Assembly (NCBI GenBank): GCA_946545645.1
Contig: CAMNNQ010000189.1
Span: 1-44,297 of the forward strand
Length of the DNA stretch: 44,297 bases
Direction: 5' to 3'
From: an uncultured Clostridia bacterium
GTDB taxonomy: Bacteria > Bacillota > Clostridia > Oscillospirales > Ruminococcaceae
Both the position numbers and the translations under genes were made by a program. Below the pieces are notes generated by a model. It was not told the origin of the DNA. It saw nothing but the letters and a program-made list of their open reading frames with translations, and did no database searches. Positions 32,290-40,467 of the stretch are shown here, piece by piece. Each line of letters starts with the position of its first letter. Positions within the stretch are counted from its first letter, which is position 1.

Positions 32290-34221
32290 TCAGTTTTCAA
32301 TTACTATCTCTGCTTTCCCGCCCAGATCCTTCGGGTAGATATACCCCTCTCCGACGATCTCGGCGCGGTCCTTTGTCAGACGGATGAGCTTGTCTCCTGC
32401 CGAGAGTTCGTAGCCGTCTTCAGTTCTGGCAGCCCTGAAACTGCCGCTCAGCTCTGCCGAGTATCCGTTCAGAAATGGCTCGCTGTAATATCCGAAGCCT
32501 GTGCGGAGCTCTTCAAAGGCAGGAAAGAGTTGTGTCTTGTAATCAGAGGCGCCCAGATCGCCGGAAACAAAGGCTGTCCGGCAGCGGAAGATGCCGCTGT
32601 AACTGAGCTCCTGCTGGACTCCGTATATATACCCGCCTTTGGCGCTGATGTCGAAAAGAGAGCAGCTCCCGCCGTATTCAGCCAGAGCGCACATACTTCT
32701 GCCGTCCGAGAATAGGACGACCTTTATCCTGTCCGAAAGTGAATTGGAGACAGACTGCACAGCCCAGAGGCAGACAGCCACTGCTGCAAAAGCCGAGCAG
32801 AACACTCTTATTCTCCCGCCCCGCAGCGTATAGATCAGCGCCCCGATAAGTACGGCCGAGCCGATGAGTATGGCGATCTTATACTTGCAGCCGACAGCGG
32901 CTCCGGGCAGGGAGGCAAAGAGATCGGCAGCTTTCATAGCGGCGCGGATCAGCAGGTCTGCCAGCCGGAGTATGATCTGTGCGGGGAGCGTTGTCCCACC
33001 CATCAGCAGAGCGATGGGTATCAGTGCCACGGCAGCGGTGCAGAGGGGGACTATTATCAGATTCGACACCGGGGCGATGACAGAGACCTCGGTAAACATC
33101 ACAGCGAAGAGCGGCATCATCACAGCCAGCATGATCTCGGTCTGTATGACCGGCCGGAGTATCGCTGAAAAACGGGTCTTCGGCAGGCGGTCTATCAGGG
33201 CGGGAGCCACAGCTCCGATGGCGAAGCAGCAGCCGAAGGAGCAGATAAATGAGGCGGTAGTGCAGACCAGCGGGTCTATCCCGCACATTACTATCGCGCA
33301 GATGCCCAGCGAGCTCAGGACATCTGTCCTTCTGCCGAAAAATGTCGAGCAGAACACCAGCGAAGCCATTATACCGGCTCGCACCAGCGAGGGCGAGAAG
33401 CCGCCGAAGGCCATATAGAGCAGTATCACAGCTTCGAGCGCTATGGCCCGCTTGCGCCTTGAATGGATAACTGTCCCGAAAATTGTACTGAAAACTGCTG
33501 CTAGGACAGCGAGATGCGTACCGCTGAGAGCGAAGATATGCCCGACTCCTGCGCGGTAGAGCCTGGTCTTTTCGGCATCTCCCAGCTCCGATCTATCCCC
33601 GCAGATCATCGCCTGCGCAAATCCGGCGGAGCTGTCCGACATCCCGGAGGAAATGCTCCCGGCAGAATAGTCTCTGAGGGCGTTTATCCAGCGCTTTACC
33701 ACACTGCCGCTCTCACCGAGGCTCTCGGCGGTATCGGCGCTGCCCTGAAGGTAGATCCCCTTCGGAGAGTAATAGGTCCAGCCGGGAAAGGCAGGGGTGT
33801 CTTCCAGCTTTGAGACTTTGCCTGTTATTCTTACTTTTTCGTAGGGCTCGAAGAGCCTGTCAGTAAAGAAGCAGACCTTGACGCTTCTGCCATCCGCCTC
33901 GCCGTCAACGGTTACGAGGGCTCTGTCGCTGCCGAGAGCTTTTACCTCCGAGGCGTATCCCTCCACAGTCACAGTCCTGCCGGAGAGCTCAAGAGCAGGA
34001 GTTATCCTGATATTCCAATACATCTGGGCAGCGAATACCGCACACAGGACGGAAATGCCCGAGGCCAGTGCATAGCTCCGGTATCTCGGAAATGCCAGCC
34101 AGAACAGTGCCGCTATCGCCGCCGGGGCGATACAAATAACGGCAAGCCGATCCCCGAAGGCGCACCGGAGCGCAGTTCCCAGCAGGAATGACAGACCGCA
34201 CCAAGCGGCTTTCCGCTTCAT
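32290..34221 (-). CDS. comEC: ComEC/Rec2-type DNA uptake channel, C-terminal domain degenerate
   Basis: A 643-residue membrane protein. It has N-terminal helices and a DUF4131 OB-like region (about 50-155: 'VTVEGYASEVKALGSDRALVTVDG'), then the Competence domain (about 200-470) with 'ALSGTHLAVLAAVFSTIFG' and 'GFSPSLVRAGIMASLVF', typical of ComEC. Full-length ComEC ends in a metallo-beta-lactamase domain with DVGQGD and HxHxDH. Here about 150 residues follow the last helix, but neither motif is present, so the nuclease-like domain is reduced or lost. ATG 34221 follows GGAGG with seven bases between. In natural transformation it conducts single-stranded DNA through the membrane; whether this version is functional is uncertain. 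Confidence 0.85.
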   Translation of the reverse strand: MKRKAAWCGLSFLLGTALRCAFGDRLAVICIAPAAIAALFWLAFPRYRSYALASGISVLCAVFAAQMYWNIRITPALELSGRTVTVEGYASEVKALGSDRALVTVDGEADGRSVKVCFFTDRLFEPYEKVRITGKVSKLEDTPAFPGWTYYSPKGIYLQGSADTAESLGESGSVVKRWINALRDYSAGSISSGMSDSSAGFAQAMICGDRSELGDAEKTRLYRAGVGHIFALSGTHLAVLAAVFSTIFGTVIHSRRKRAIALEAVILLYMAFGGFSPSLVRAGIMASLVFCSTFFGRRTDVLSSLGICAIVMCGIDPLVCTTASFICSFGCCFAIGAVAPALIDRLPKTRFSAILRPVIQTEIMLAVMMPLFAVMFTEVSVIAPVSNLIIVPLCTAAVALIPIALLMGGTTLPAQIILRLADLLIRAAMKAADLFASLPGAAVGCKYKIAILIGSAVLIGALIYTLRGGRIRVFCSAFAAVAVCLWAVQSVSNSLSDRIKVVLFSDGRSMCALAEYGGSCSLFDISAKGGYIYGVQQELSYSGIFRCRTAFVSGDLGASDYKTQLFPAFEELRTGFGYYSEPFLNGYSAELSGSFRAARTEDGYELSAGDKLIRLTKDRAEIVGEGYIYPKDLGGKAEIVIEN

Positions 34222-34271
34222 TGGAACACCTCCTTCGGGCATCAGGCTTGCCGCCCTGAGTCATCCGGAAA

Positions 34272-34613
34272 TCAGCCCGCAGGCCAGCCGAAAGGCCTTC
34301 CTGCCAGCAGATGGAAGTGGATGTGGAATACGCTCTGACCGGCGCTCTCTCCGCAGTTGGTGACTACCCTGAAGCCGTCTTTTAAGTCCAGTTCTTTGGA
34401 CAGCTTTGCGATGACCTCATAAATGTGTGCGATAACTGCGCTGTTATCGGGCGTAACTTCGTCCAGCTTGGAAATATGCTCCTTGGGAATGACGAGGATA
34501 TGCGTCGGAGCTGTTGGGTTGATGTCCTTGAAGGCATAGCAGAGCTCGTCCTCATATACCTTGTCCGAGGGGATATCTCCCTTGATGATCTTGCAGAATA
34601 AGCAGTCAGCCAT
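34272..34613 (-). CDS. HIT family protein (HinT-like nucleotide hydrolase)
   Basis: A 113-residue HIT protein. The catalytic histidine triad HIHFH is at 97-101, and 'CLFCKIIKGDIPSDKVYEDE' is the typical N-terminus. C4/C7 are part of the zinc-type pattern of many bacterial HITs. Members hydrolyse AMP-lysine and related nucleoside phosphoramidates, including aminoacyl-adenylates made by tRNA synthetases. Position near alaS fits, though that link is inference. The ATG has GGAGGTAAGAAAA upstream. Confidence 0.94.
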   Translation of the reverse strand: MADCLFCKIIKGDIPSDKVYEDELCYAFKDINPTAPTHILVIPKEHISKLDEVTPDNSAVIAHIYEVIAKLSKELDLKDGFRVVTNCGESAGQSVFHIHFHLLAGRPFGWPAG

Positions 34614-34638
34614 TTTTCTTACCTCCGTTTGATTATGA

Positions 34639-35151
34639 TCATAGTATTCCGATCTCCCCGTATATCTTCCTGATAAAGGGAGATTTGTATGCGATATAGC
34701 CGTCTATGTCATCGGGGAAAAGCCTTGCGCCCTCTTCCTTGATGCGGCTGTATTCCCTGACCGCCTCCGGGCTGGAACGCAGATAGTCCCTGAAAGCCAG
34801 ATGACGCATCAGCTCGGCGGAATCCTCGGCGCAGACATACAGATGATGCCGCATGAAGTGTTCCTTTCCCCGGTAGTCAAAGGCTTCGCGCCCTGCGATC
34901 CCGCCGTCGCCCTCGTGAAAGTAGCCGATCCCTGCCAGCGCAGTGATGACTTCTCCGAGCAGTGAGCGGTCTTTGATAACAATGTCGATGTCTATGACAG
35001 GCTTTGCGGAGAGGCCTCGCACCGAGGTGCTTCCGACGTGTTCGATACCCGAGGCCAGCTCTCCGAGCGCCTGTTGCAGTTCTGCCTTGATGGCCTCAAA
35101 GGCTTCAGCCCAGGACTCATCATAAGGCCTTACTGTAACAGGCTTGCCCAT
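34639..35151 (-). CDS. GrpB family (UPF0157) protein
   Basis: A 170-residue member of the GrpB/UPF0157 family, a nucleotidyltransferase-like fold. The signature 'GIEHVGSTSVRGLSAKPVIDIDIVI' (about 37-61) carries the two acidic residues spaced as in Pol-beta-like enzymes. Its reaction is not established. The start is ATG 35151 with TTGGAG six bases before; a TTG four codons upstream would overlap that site. It follows alaS by 19 bp. Confidence 0.9.
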   Translation of the reverse strand: MGKPVTVRPYDESWAEAFEAIKAELQQALGELASGIEHVGSTSVRGLSAKPVIDIDIVIKDRSLLGEVITALAGIGYFHEGDGGIAGREAFDYRGKEHFMRHHLYVCAEDSAELMRHLAFRDYLRSSPEAVREYSRIKEEGARLFPDDIDGYIAYKSPFIRKIYGEIGIL

Positions 35152-35170
35152 ATCATGCTCCAAGCGTTTA

Positions 35171-37831
35171 TTATTTTACGAACTCCGCCACGATCTCGTC
35201 GATCTGATCGAGAGCTTCGTCGATCTTGAACTTATCTCCGACTCCTGCCATAGCGCTGTCGGGACGTCCGCCGCCCTTGCCGCCTGTCAGTGCAGCTACC
35301 TTTCCGGCGATCTTTCCGGCGTGTGCGCCCTTCGCAAGTGCGTCCTTTCCGCAGCCTACTGCGAAGTTGCCCTTATCGCCGTCTATTCCTGCAAGAACTA
35401 CGATGAGGTCGTCATGTGCAGCCTTCATCTCGTCTGCCATTTTTCTGAGGACATCAGCCTTGATATTACGCAGCATAGCGCCTGCGACCTTGACACCGTT
35501 CACATCCTTCGCAGCGCTCAATATAGTCTTGGAGCGCATATTTGCGATCTCCGACTGGAGGGCATCCCGCTCCTTCTCAAGAGCCTTGACCTCCTGCATG
35601 ACCTGTTTGCAGCGGTTTACGAGCTCAACAGGGTTAGTTGCTTTCAGAGCGGATGCGGCTTCGATTATCATCTCGCGGTTCTGCTCGATGAGCTTGAGCA
35701 CATTTCTGCCCGTAACGGCCTCGATACGTCTTACTCCCGAGGCTACCGAGCTTTCGGACAGGATCCTGAACAGGCCGATGTTTGCGGTATTCTCAACGTG
35801 TGTGCCGCCGCAGAATTCGATGGATACTGCATCCTTGCCCTCGCCCATGGTAACGACACGGACGGTGGAGCCGTATTTCTCACCGAAGAGCGCCATAGCG
35901 CCGAGCTGCTTGGCTTCCTCGATAGGCATCTCCTTGACAGTTACATCCAGCGCCTGGAGGATATAGATGTTGACAAGAGCCTCGACTTTCATCTTCTGCT
36001 CGCTGCTCATTCCCTCAAAATGGCTGAAATCGAAACGCACTCTTTCAGCATCTACCAACTGACCGGCCTGATGGACATGGTCTCCCAGGACTTTTCTGAG
36101 AGCTGCCTGGAGCAGATGAGCTGCGGAGTGGTTGCGCATGATATCGCGGCGGTTTTCCTTGTCAACTGCGAAGTGTGCAGTCTGTCCGACAGCGATGCCG
36201 CCCTCGGCTATCCTGACCTTGTGAGCGAATTTTCCGGCAGTTACCTTGATGACATCCAGGACCTCAGCCTTGCCGCTCTGGGTGGTGATAAAGCCCTTGT
36301 CGCCTACCTGTCCTCCGCTCTCTGCATAGAAAGGAGTCTTTTCGGATACTATATAATAGATATTCCCGTCGCAGCCTGCGTTTTCCACAAGCTCGTCGTC
36401 GGTGGCGATATAGCCGATAGTGCTGTCGTCCTCAGTCTTATCGTAGCCTGTGAACTCGGTATGGAAGGTCTTGTCCATTTTCAGGAAGATCGTATCGTCG
36501 GCGCCCATATATTTTGAGCCGCCTCTTGCGACACGAGCCATTTCGCGCTGCTTTTCGTAGGCTGCACGGTAGCCCTCCTCGTCGCAGGAGAAGCCCTTTT
36601 CTTCAAGTATCTCGCGGGTGAGGTCAATGGGGAAGCCGTGAGTGTCGGAGAGCTTGAAGCAGCTCTCGCCGTCCAGGACGGTCTTGCCGGAGGCCTGCAT
36701 CTCTGCAACATACTCGTCCAGCAGCTTCATACCCTTGTCGATGGTGTTGTTGAAGTTCTGCTCTTCGGTAGCCAGCAGCTTAACGATATAGTCATATTTC
36801 TCCTCCAGCTCGGTATACTCGCCCTTGGAGTTGTCAACTACTGTCTTGACGATATCTTTAAGGAAGGGCTTGTTGATACCCAGCAGTTTGCCGTGGCGGA
36901 CAGCGCGTCTGATAAGGCGGCGCATAACATAGCCTCTGCCTTCGTTGGAGGGAAGGATCCCGTCGGAAGCCATAAAGGTAACAGAGCGGATATGGTCTGT
37001 GATGACACGGACAGACACATCCTTCTTGTGCTCTTTGCCGTATTCGACGCCTGCGATCCTGCAAACGTGATCGCGGATAGCCTTGATGGTATCAACGTCG
37101 AAGATAGAATCAACGTTCTGCATCATGGCGGCGATACGTTCAAGACCCATGCCGGTGTCGATGTTCTTCTGCTTCAGCTCGGTGTAGGTGCCGTCCTCAT
37201 GGCGCTCGAACTGTGTGAACACCAGGTTCCAGAATTCCATATATCTGTCGCAGTCGCAGCCTACTGTGCAGTCCGGCTTGCCGCAGCCGTATTCCTCGCC
37301 TCGGTCGTAGTAGATCTCGGAGCAGGGGCCGCAGGGGCCGTCGATACCTGCCTCCCAGAAATTATCCTCCTTGCCCATGCGGAAGATCCTGTCCATAGGC
37401 AGGCCTTCCTGCTCGTGCCAGATCTTTTCTGCCTCGTCGTCGTCCTCATAGACAGAGACATAGAGCCTGTCCTCAGGTATTTCCAGGACTTTGGTGACAT
37501 ACTCCCAGGCCCAGGCGATAGCCTCCTTTTTGAAATACTCTCCGAAGCTCCAGTTGCCGAGCATCTCGAAGAAGGTGCCGTGGCGGGCGGTTATGCCGAC
37601 ATTCTCGATATCGCCTGTTCTGATACACTTCTGGCAGTCGCAGACTCTTACCGAGGGCGGAACGTCCTGCCCTGTGAAATACGGCTTCAGCGGCGCCATG
37701 CCTGCGTTTATCAGAAGCAGGCTGTTATCGTTCTGCGGAACAAGGGGAAAGCTCTTGATCCGCAGATGACCCTTGCTCTCAAAGAATTTGAGATAGGATT
37801 CTCTGAGTTCGTTTAGACCCATCCATTTCAT
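35171..37831 (-). CDS. alaS: Alanyl-tRNA synthetase
   Basis: An 886-residue class II synthetase that charges tRNA-Ala. The N-terminus 'MKWMGLNELRESYLKFFESKGH' and 'NAGMAPLKPYFTG' are the motif-1/2 region of AlaRS. The editing domain has 'RNHSAAHLLQAALRKVLG' and 'CGGTHVENTANIG', which carry the zinc ligands, and the C-terminal region ends with 'GGKGGGRPDSAMAG'. Length is normal. ATG 37831 follows CGGAGG at eight bases; in-frame codons beyond it run into the T-box leader and are rejected. It is the first gene of a six-gene minus-strand run. Confidence 0.97.
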   Translation of the reverse strand: MKWMGLNELRESYLKFFESKGHLRIKSFPLVPQNDNSLLLINAGMAPLKPYFTGQDVPPSVRVCDCQKCIRTGDIENVGITARHGTFFEMLGNWSFGEYFKKEAIAWAWEYVTKVLEIPEDRLYVSVYEDDDEAEKIWHEQEGLPMDRIFRMGKEDNFWEAGIDGPCGPCSEIYYDRGEEYGCGKPDCTVGCDCDRYMEFWNLVFTQFERHEDGTYTELKQKNIDTGMGLERIAAMMQNVDSIFDVDTIKAIRDHVCRIAGVEYGKEHKKDVSVRVITDHIRSVTFMASDGILPSNEGRGYVMRRLIRRAVRHGKLLGINKPFLKDIVKTVVDNSKGEYTELEEKYDYIVKLLATEEQNFNNTIDKGMKLLDEYVAEMQASGKTVLDGESCFKLSDTHGFPIDLTREILEEKGFSCDEEGYRAAYEKQREMARVARGGSKYMGADDTIFLKMDKTFHTEFTGYDKTEDDSTIGYIATDDELVENAGCDGNIYYIVSEKTPFYAESGGQVGDKGFITTQSGKAEVLDVIKVTAGKFAHKVRIAEGGIAVGQTAHFAVDKENRRDIMRNHSAAHLLQAALRKVLGDHVHQAGQLVDAERVRFDFSHFEGMSSEQKMKVEALVNIYILQALDVTVKEMPIEEAKQLGAMALFGEKYGSTVRVVTMGEGKDAVSIEFCGGTHVENTANIGLFRILSESSVASGVRRIEAVTGRNVLKLIEQNREMIIEAASALKATNPVELVNRCKQVMQEVKALEKERDALQSEIANMRSKTILSAAKDVNGVKVAGAMLRNIKADVLRKMADEMKAAHDDLIVVLAGIDGDKGNFAVGCGKDALAKGAHAGKIAGKVAALTGGKGGGRPDSAMAGVGDKFKIDEALDQIDEIVAEFVK

Positions 37832-37896
37832 TTTACATTCCTCCGGTAATAGTGAATAATTGGTTATGAACAGCAGAAGTCTGCCTGCGCTGCAAC

Positions 37897-38126
37897 AAAA
37901 AACGCCTCGCCCCAGAGATATGGGGCGAAGCGCCAGGCTCCGTGTTACCACCCAAATTGCGAAAGCACAGGGCTCCCGCCGCTTTGACCCTTTAACGCAG
38001 GGATACGCCGCTGCTTTCACAGCGATGCTCGGGCAAGCCACCACGTCCTCCGATAAGGGCTTACACCTGCCGCCCTCTCTCTGTGCTCATCCTCCGTGGA
38101 TAATTCCGTCACAGCACTTAAAATAT
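37897..38126 (-). promoter_or_regulatory. T-box leader of alaS
   Basis: The minus strand carries the T-box motif TGGGTGGTAACACGG (37940-37954), the core of the antiterminator. It is followed by a terminator: arms near 37922-37932 and 37902-37914 and a T-run (plus A-run 37897-37902). Upstream lies about 170 bases of structured leader from the promoter. Uncharged tRNA-Ala would bind it and allow read-through into alaS. The specifier codon should be an alanine codon; I have not placed it with certainty. Confidence 0.9.
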
Positions 38127-38132
38127 ACTACT

Positions 38133-38161
38133 ATTATAAACCCCGTGCAGCGGTTTGTCAA
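38133..38161 (-). promoter_or_regulatory. Consensus SigA promoter of the alaS T-box operon
   Basis: Minus strand TTGACA (38156-38161) and TATAAT (38133-38138) with 17 bp between, all consensus. Confidence 0.92.
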
Positions 38162-38218
38162 GAGAAAGCGCTATCTTTTACCGACTGTTAAAAAAATCCC
38201 GGTTTTGCAATATTGTTA

Positions 38219-38247
38219 TTGACACTTATGCTCAAAAGAGGTATAAT
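38219..38247 (+). promoter_or_regulatory. Consensus SigA promoter of the 38332 ABC transporter
   Basis: TTGACA (38219-38224), 17-bp spacer and TATAAT (38242-38247). It is divergent from the alaS promoter, about 60 bp away. The 80-base leader holds a hairpin (38275-38298). Confidence 0.92.
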
Positions 38248-38274
38248 TGTCTTACGTTTGCAGACACCGGATAC

Positions 38275-38298
38275 GGCCCCTGCCCATAGGCGGGAGCC
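38275..38298 (+). other. Hairpin in the leader of the ABC transporter mRNA
   Basis: Arms 38275-38284 and 38289-38298, nine of ten positions pairing, with loop CATA. It lies about 20 bases after the likely start of transcription and 33 before the ATG. It has no T-run. It could affect stability or translation. Confidence 0.5.
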
Positions 38299-38331
38299 GG
38301 TCGGATGTACTTATAAATTGGGGGTAAACAA

Positions 38332-39249
38332 ATGAGCGAGTTCCTGCTCTCCACCGATAAGCTCACCAAGATCTACGGAAAGCACAAAGCCGTAAATGAA
38401 GTCTCGATGCACGTCGAGCGCGGCGCTGTCTACGGATTTATAGGTAAGAACGGTGCAGGGAAGACTACATTTATGAAAATCGTCGCCGGGCTGGCCAACA
38501 AGACCTCCGGCAGCTATTCTTTGTTCGGACAGACAGGCAGGGCAGTCGATCAGGTCAAGAGCAAGCTGGGGTGCCTTATCGAGGCTCCCGGTATCTATCA
38601 GCGGCTCTCGGCCTATGATAATATGAAGACAAAATGTCTGGCGCTTGGAAAATACGACCCGGATTATATCAGAGAGCTGCTGAAGCTGGTTGGCCTCAGC
38701 GATACAGGCAAGAAGGCTGCGGGACATTTCTCTCTCGGTATGCGCCAGAGGCTTGGCATAGCCCTTGCGCTGATAGGCGAGCCGGAGATGCTTGTCCTTG
38801 ATGAGCCTATAAACGGCCTGGACCCGCAGGGTATAGTCGAAGTCAGAGATATAATCCACCGGCTTTCTGTCGAGCGCGGGATAACGATACTCATCTCCAG
38901 CCATATTCTGGATGAGCTCTCGAAGATCGCCACTCATTACGGCATAATCAACAACGGCAGCCTTATAAGGGAGCTCTCTGCGGATGAGCTGGCCGCCGAG
39001 TGTGCCAGCGGAGTCGATATCACAGTCAAAGGAGCAGCGGCTTCGGCAGCAGGCGTTCTGGAAAGGATGGGTCTCTCGTTCAGTATCCTGGATGCCGACC
39101 ATATCCGTGTCAACGGCCAGCCGGAGCGCAGTGCGGAGATCAATGCAGCTCTTGTGACAGGCGGCTATGCTGTCTCTGAGCTGTCTCTCCATACGGCAGC
39201 GCTGGAGGAGTATTATCTCAGCCTTACGGGAGGTGCTCAGAATGCTTGA
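38332..39249 (+). CDS. ABC transporter ATP-binding protein (bacitracin/lantibiotic-type)
   Basis: A 305-residue ATPase. Walker A is 'GKNGAGKTT' (about 37-45), the signature 'FSLGMRQRLGIALAL' (about 131-145) uses SLGMR, and Walker B is 'MLVLDEPINGLDPQG' (about 152-166). The H-loop is 'ISSHILDEL'. The C-terminal 80 residues are an extension common in CcmA/BcrA-like proteins. This class forms two-component exporters or immunity pumps (BcrA, LanF) with a separate permease. The ATG follows TGGGGGTAAACAA. The permease gene overlaps by 8 bases. Substrate unknown. Confidence 0.92.
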   Translation: MSEFLLSTDKLTKIYGKHKAVNEVSMHVERGAVYGFIGKNGAGKTTFMKIVAGLANKTSGSYSLFGQTGRAVDQVKSKLGCLIEAPGIYQRLSAYDNMKTKCLALGKYDPDYIRELLKLVGLSDTGKKAAGHFSLGMRQRLGIALALIGEPEMLVLDEPINGLDPQGIVEVRDIIHRLSVERGITILISSHILDELSKIATHYGIINNGSLIRELSADELAAECASGVDITVKGAAASAAGVLERMGLSFSILDADHIRVNGQPERSAEINAALVTGGYAVSELSLHTAALEEYYLSLTGGAQNA

Positions 39250-40075
39250 TCTGTTAAGGATGGAGCTCTTCCGTATGCGGAAAATGTGGGCTTTCTTTAT
39301 CGTTCCGCTCATTTTTATAGTTTTCCTGCTGATCGAGAACATCACCACCAGCAATATTTATTCCATGTCCTCGGATGCTTTCTCTCTTGCGGAATCCAAA
39401 GGGATAGATTCAAACGACCTCGAGCAGATAGAACTCCTGGATCAGAGATTCGAGCTCCGGATCGATGCCTTTACCGAATATGCCGAGCTTGTACCCGATA
39501 CGATGCACGCTCTCTTCCTTGCGATATTTACCGTCCTCTTTGCCGGAGCGGAAAGCAGCTCAGGCTTTATCAAATCCATAGGCGGGCAGGTGTCGAAGAG
39601 GTCTAAGCTCATGTTTTCCAAGCTGGCGGCGCTGGGAATATTCGAGATCGGCTTCTTTGTCCTGACCTTTGCAGTCAATGTGGTCTTTGAGCTGATCTTC
39701 TTCAAGCAGGTTCGCTTTGACGACCCCGGCAGGTTCGCAGGCTTCATGGGGATACAGCTCCTGCTGCATTTTTGCGTGATATGCTTCTGTATGATGGTGA
39801 CGATAGTTACAAAAAGCAACATGGGCGGCATGATCCTGTCGCTGCTGACAGTCCTCGGCTTTTTCAATATCATCGCGGTCCTGCTGCAAAGATTCTGGAT
39901 TTCGACCTTTGAGAAAAGTATCGACCTTTTACAGTTCCTTATGATGGAAAACGTATCGAAGCTGACCTACCATTCAAACGGTTACGCCGGCCATGCGCTG
40001 GCTGTCTGCGGAGTGACAGGCCTTATATCCGTTGCGCTGTGCTGCCTTTCATTCGAGAAGCGCGACATGGTCTGA
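39242..40075 (+). CDS. ABC-2 type transporter permease
   Basis: A 277-residue membrane protein with six hydrophobic segments: about 17-33, 85-100, 130-155, 170-190, 195-222 and 250-272. The layout and N-terminus (MLDLLRMELFRMRKMWAFFIV) fit the ABC-2/BcrB-LanEG class. The ATG at 39242 has GGGAGGTGCTCAGA upstream and lies inside the end of the ATPase gene, so the two are translated together. An earlier in-frame codon would overlap the ATPase widely and is rejected. It probably dimerises and works with the ATPase encoded upstream. Confidence 0.88.
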   Translation: MLDLLRMELFRMRKMWAFFIVPLIFIVFLLIENITTSNIYSMSSDAFSLAESKGIDSNDLEQIELLDQRFELRIDAFTEYAELVPDTMHALFLAIFTVLFAGAESSSGFIKSIGGQVSKRSKLMFSKLAALGIFEIGFFVLTFAVNVVFELIFFKQVRFDDPGRFAGFMGIQLLLHFCVICFCMMVTIVTKSNMGGMILSLLTVLGFFNIIAVLLQRFWISTFEKSIDLLQFLMMENVSKLTYHSNGYAGHALAVCGVTGLISVALCCLSFEKRDMV

Positions 40076-40128
40076 GCCCGTGAATTGATCCGGCAGCGAT
40101 CCAGGCAGTCATGTATCTGGAAATTAAG

Positions 40129-40172
40129 CGGTATATCTCTCCGCCTGCGGGCGGCGGGATATGCCGTTTTTT
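40129..40172 (+). terminator. Terminator of the ABC transporter unit
   Basis: Outer arms 40129-40136 and 40159-40166 (one G-T pair) with a GC-rich inner hairpin, followed by six T residues. Confidence 0.85.
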
Positions 40173-40248
40173 CATGTTTTGACCGTCAAAAGGGAGAGAA
40201 ACTTCCGGATCTTTCAAAATAATTTGCAAAGAAAATTATATAAACTAC

Positions 40249-40276
40249 TTGACAAATTATTTAAACGTGCTATAAT
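40249..40276 (+). promoter_or_regulatory. SigA promoter of the microprotein / RHH / clpB operon
   Basis: TTGACA (40249-40254), 16-bp spacer with a TGn extension and TATAAT (40271-40276). The bases AAACGTGCTATAATAT (40263-40278) are identical to the recA promoter core at 11533-11548. Confidence 0.9.
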
Positions 40277-40327
40277 ATTATGTAGAGACAAGAGCAAAAG
40301 AAGGCAGACAGCAAAGGAGGAGACCAA

Positions 40328-40435
40328 ATGAGCAAAGCGACAGATAAACTCCGGGAATATAAATGGGAGCTGCTGGCAGGCAGTAACGTGATAGCGCTGG
40401 TCGTTCTGATGGTGTTCAGAGCGATGTCGGTATAA
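40328..40435 (+). CDS. 35-residue single-pass membrane microprotein
   Basis: A small ORF, ATG 40328 to TAA 40435. The site AAGGAGGAGACCAA before the ATG is as strong as any in the window, and the consensus promoter is 51 bp upstream of the start. The protein has a charged N-terminal part (MSKATDKLREYKWEL) and a hydrophobic end (about residues 16-33, LAGSNVIALVVLMVFRAM). It ends 32 bp before the RHH-like gene. Too short for standard gene calls. I recognise no family. Its place at the head of the clpB operon suggests a membrane-linked stress role, which is inference. Confidence 0.72.
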   Translation: MSKATDKLREYKWELLAGSNVIALVVLMVFRAMSV

Positions 40436-40467
40436 TGCCCTTCGGCGCTGGATAAGGAGGATGGAAC

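Noticed and set aside
36638-37816. Long open frame on the plus strand opposite alaS
   Set aside because: It is a shadow of alaS codon use; alaS is certain and the antisense product has no recognisable family or start site.
37832-38044. N-terminal extension of AlaS
   Set aside because: It is translated from the T-box leader, not a protein region, and the family starts at about 'MKWMGLNELR'.
40461-40467. ATG start for the RHH-like gene
   Set aside because: It is out of frame with the long frame; GTG 40468 is in frame and at the right distance from AAGGAGG.
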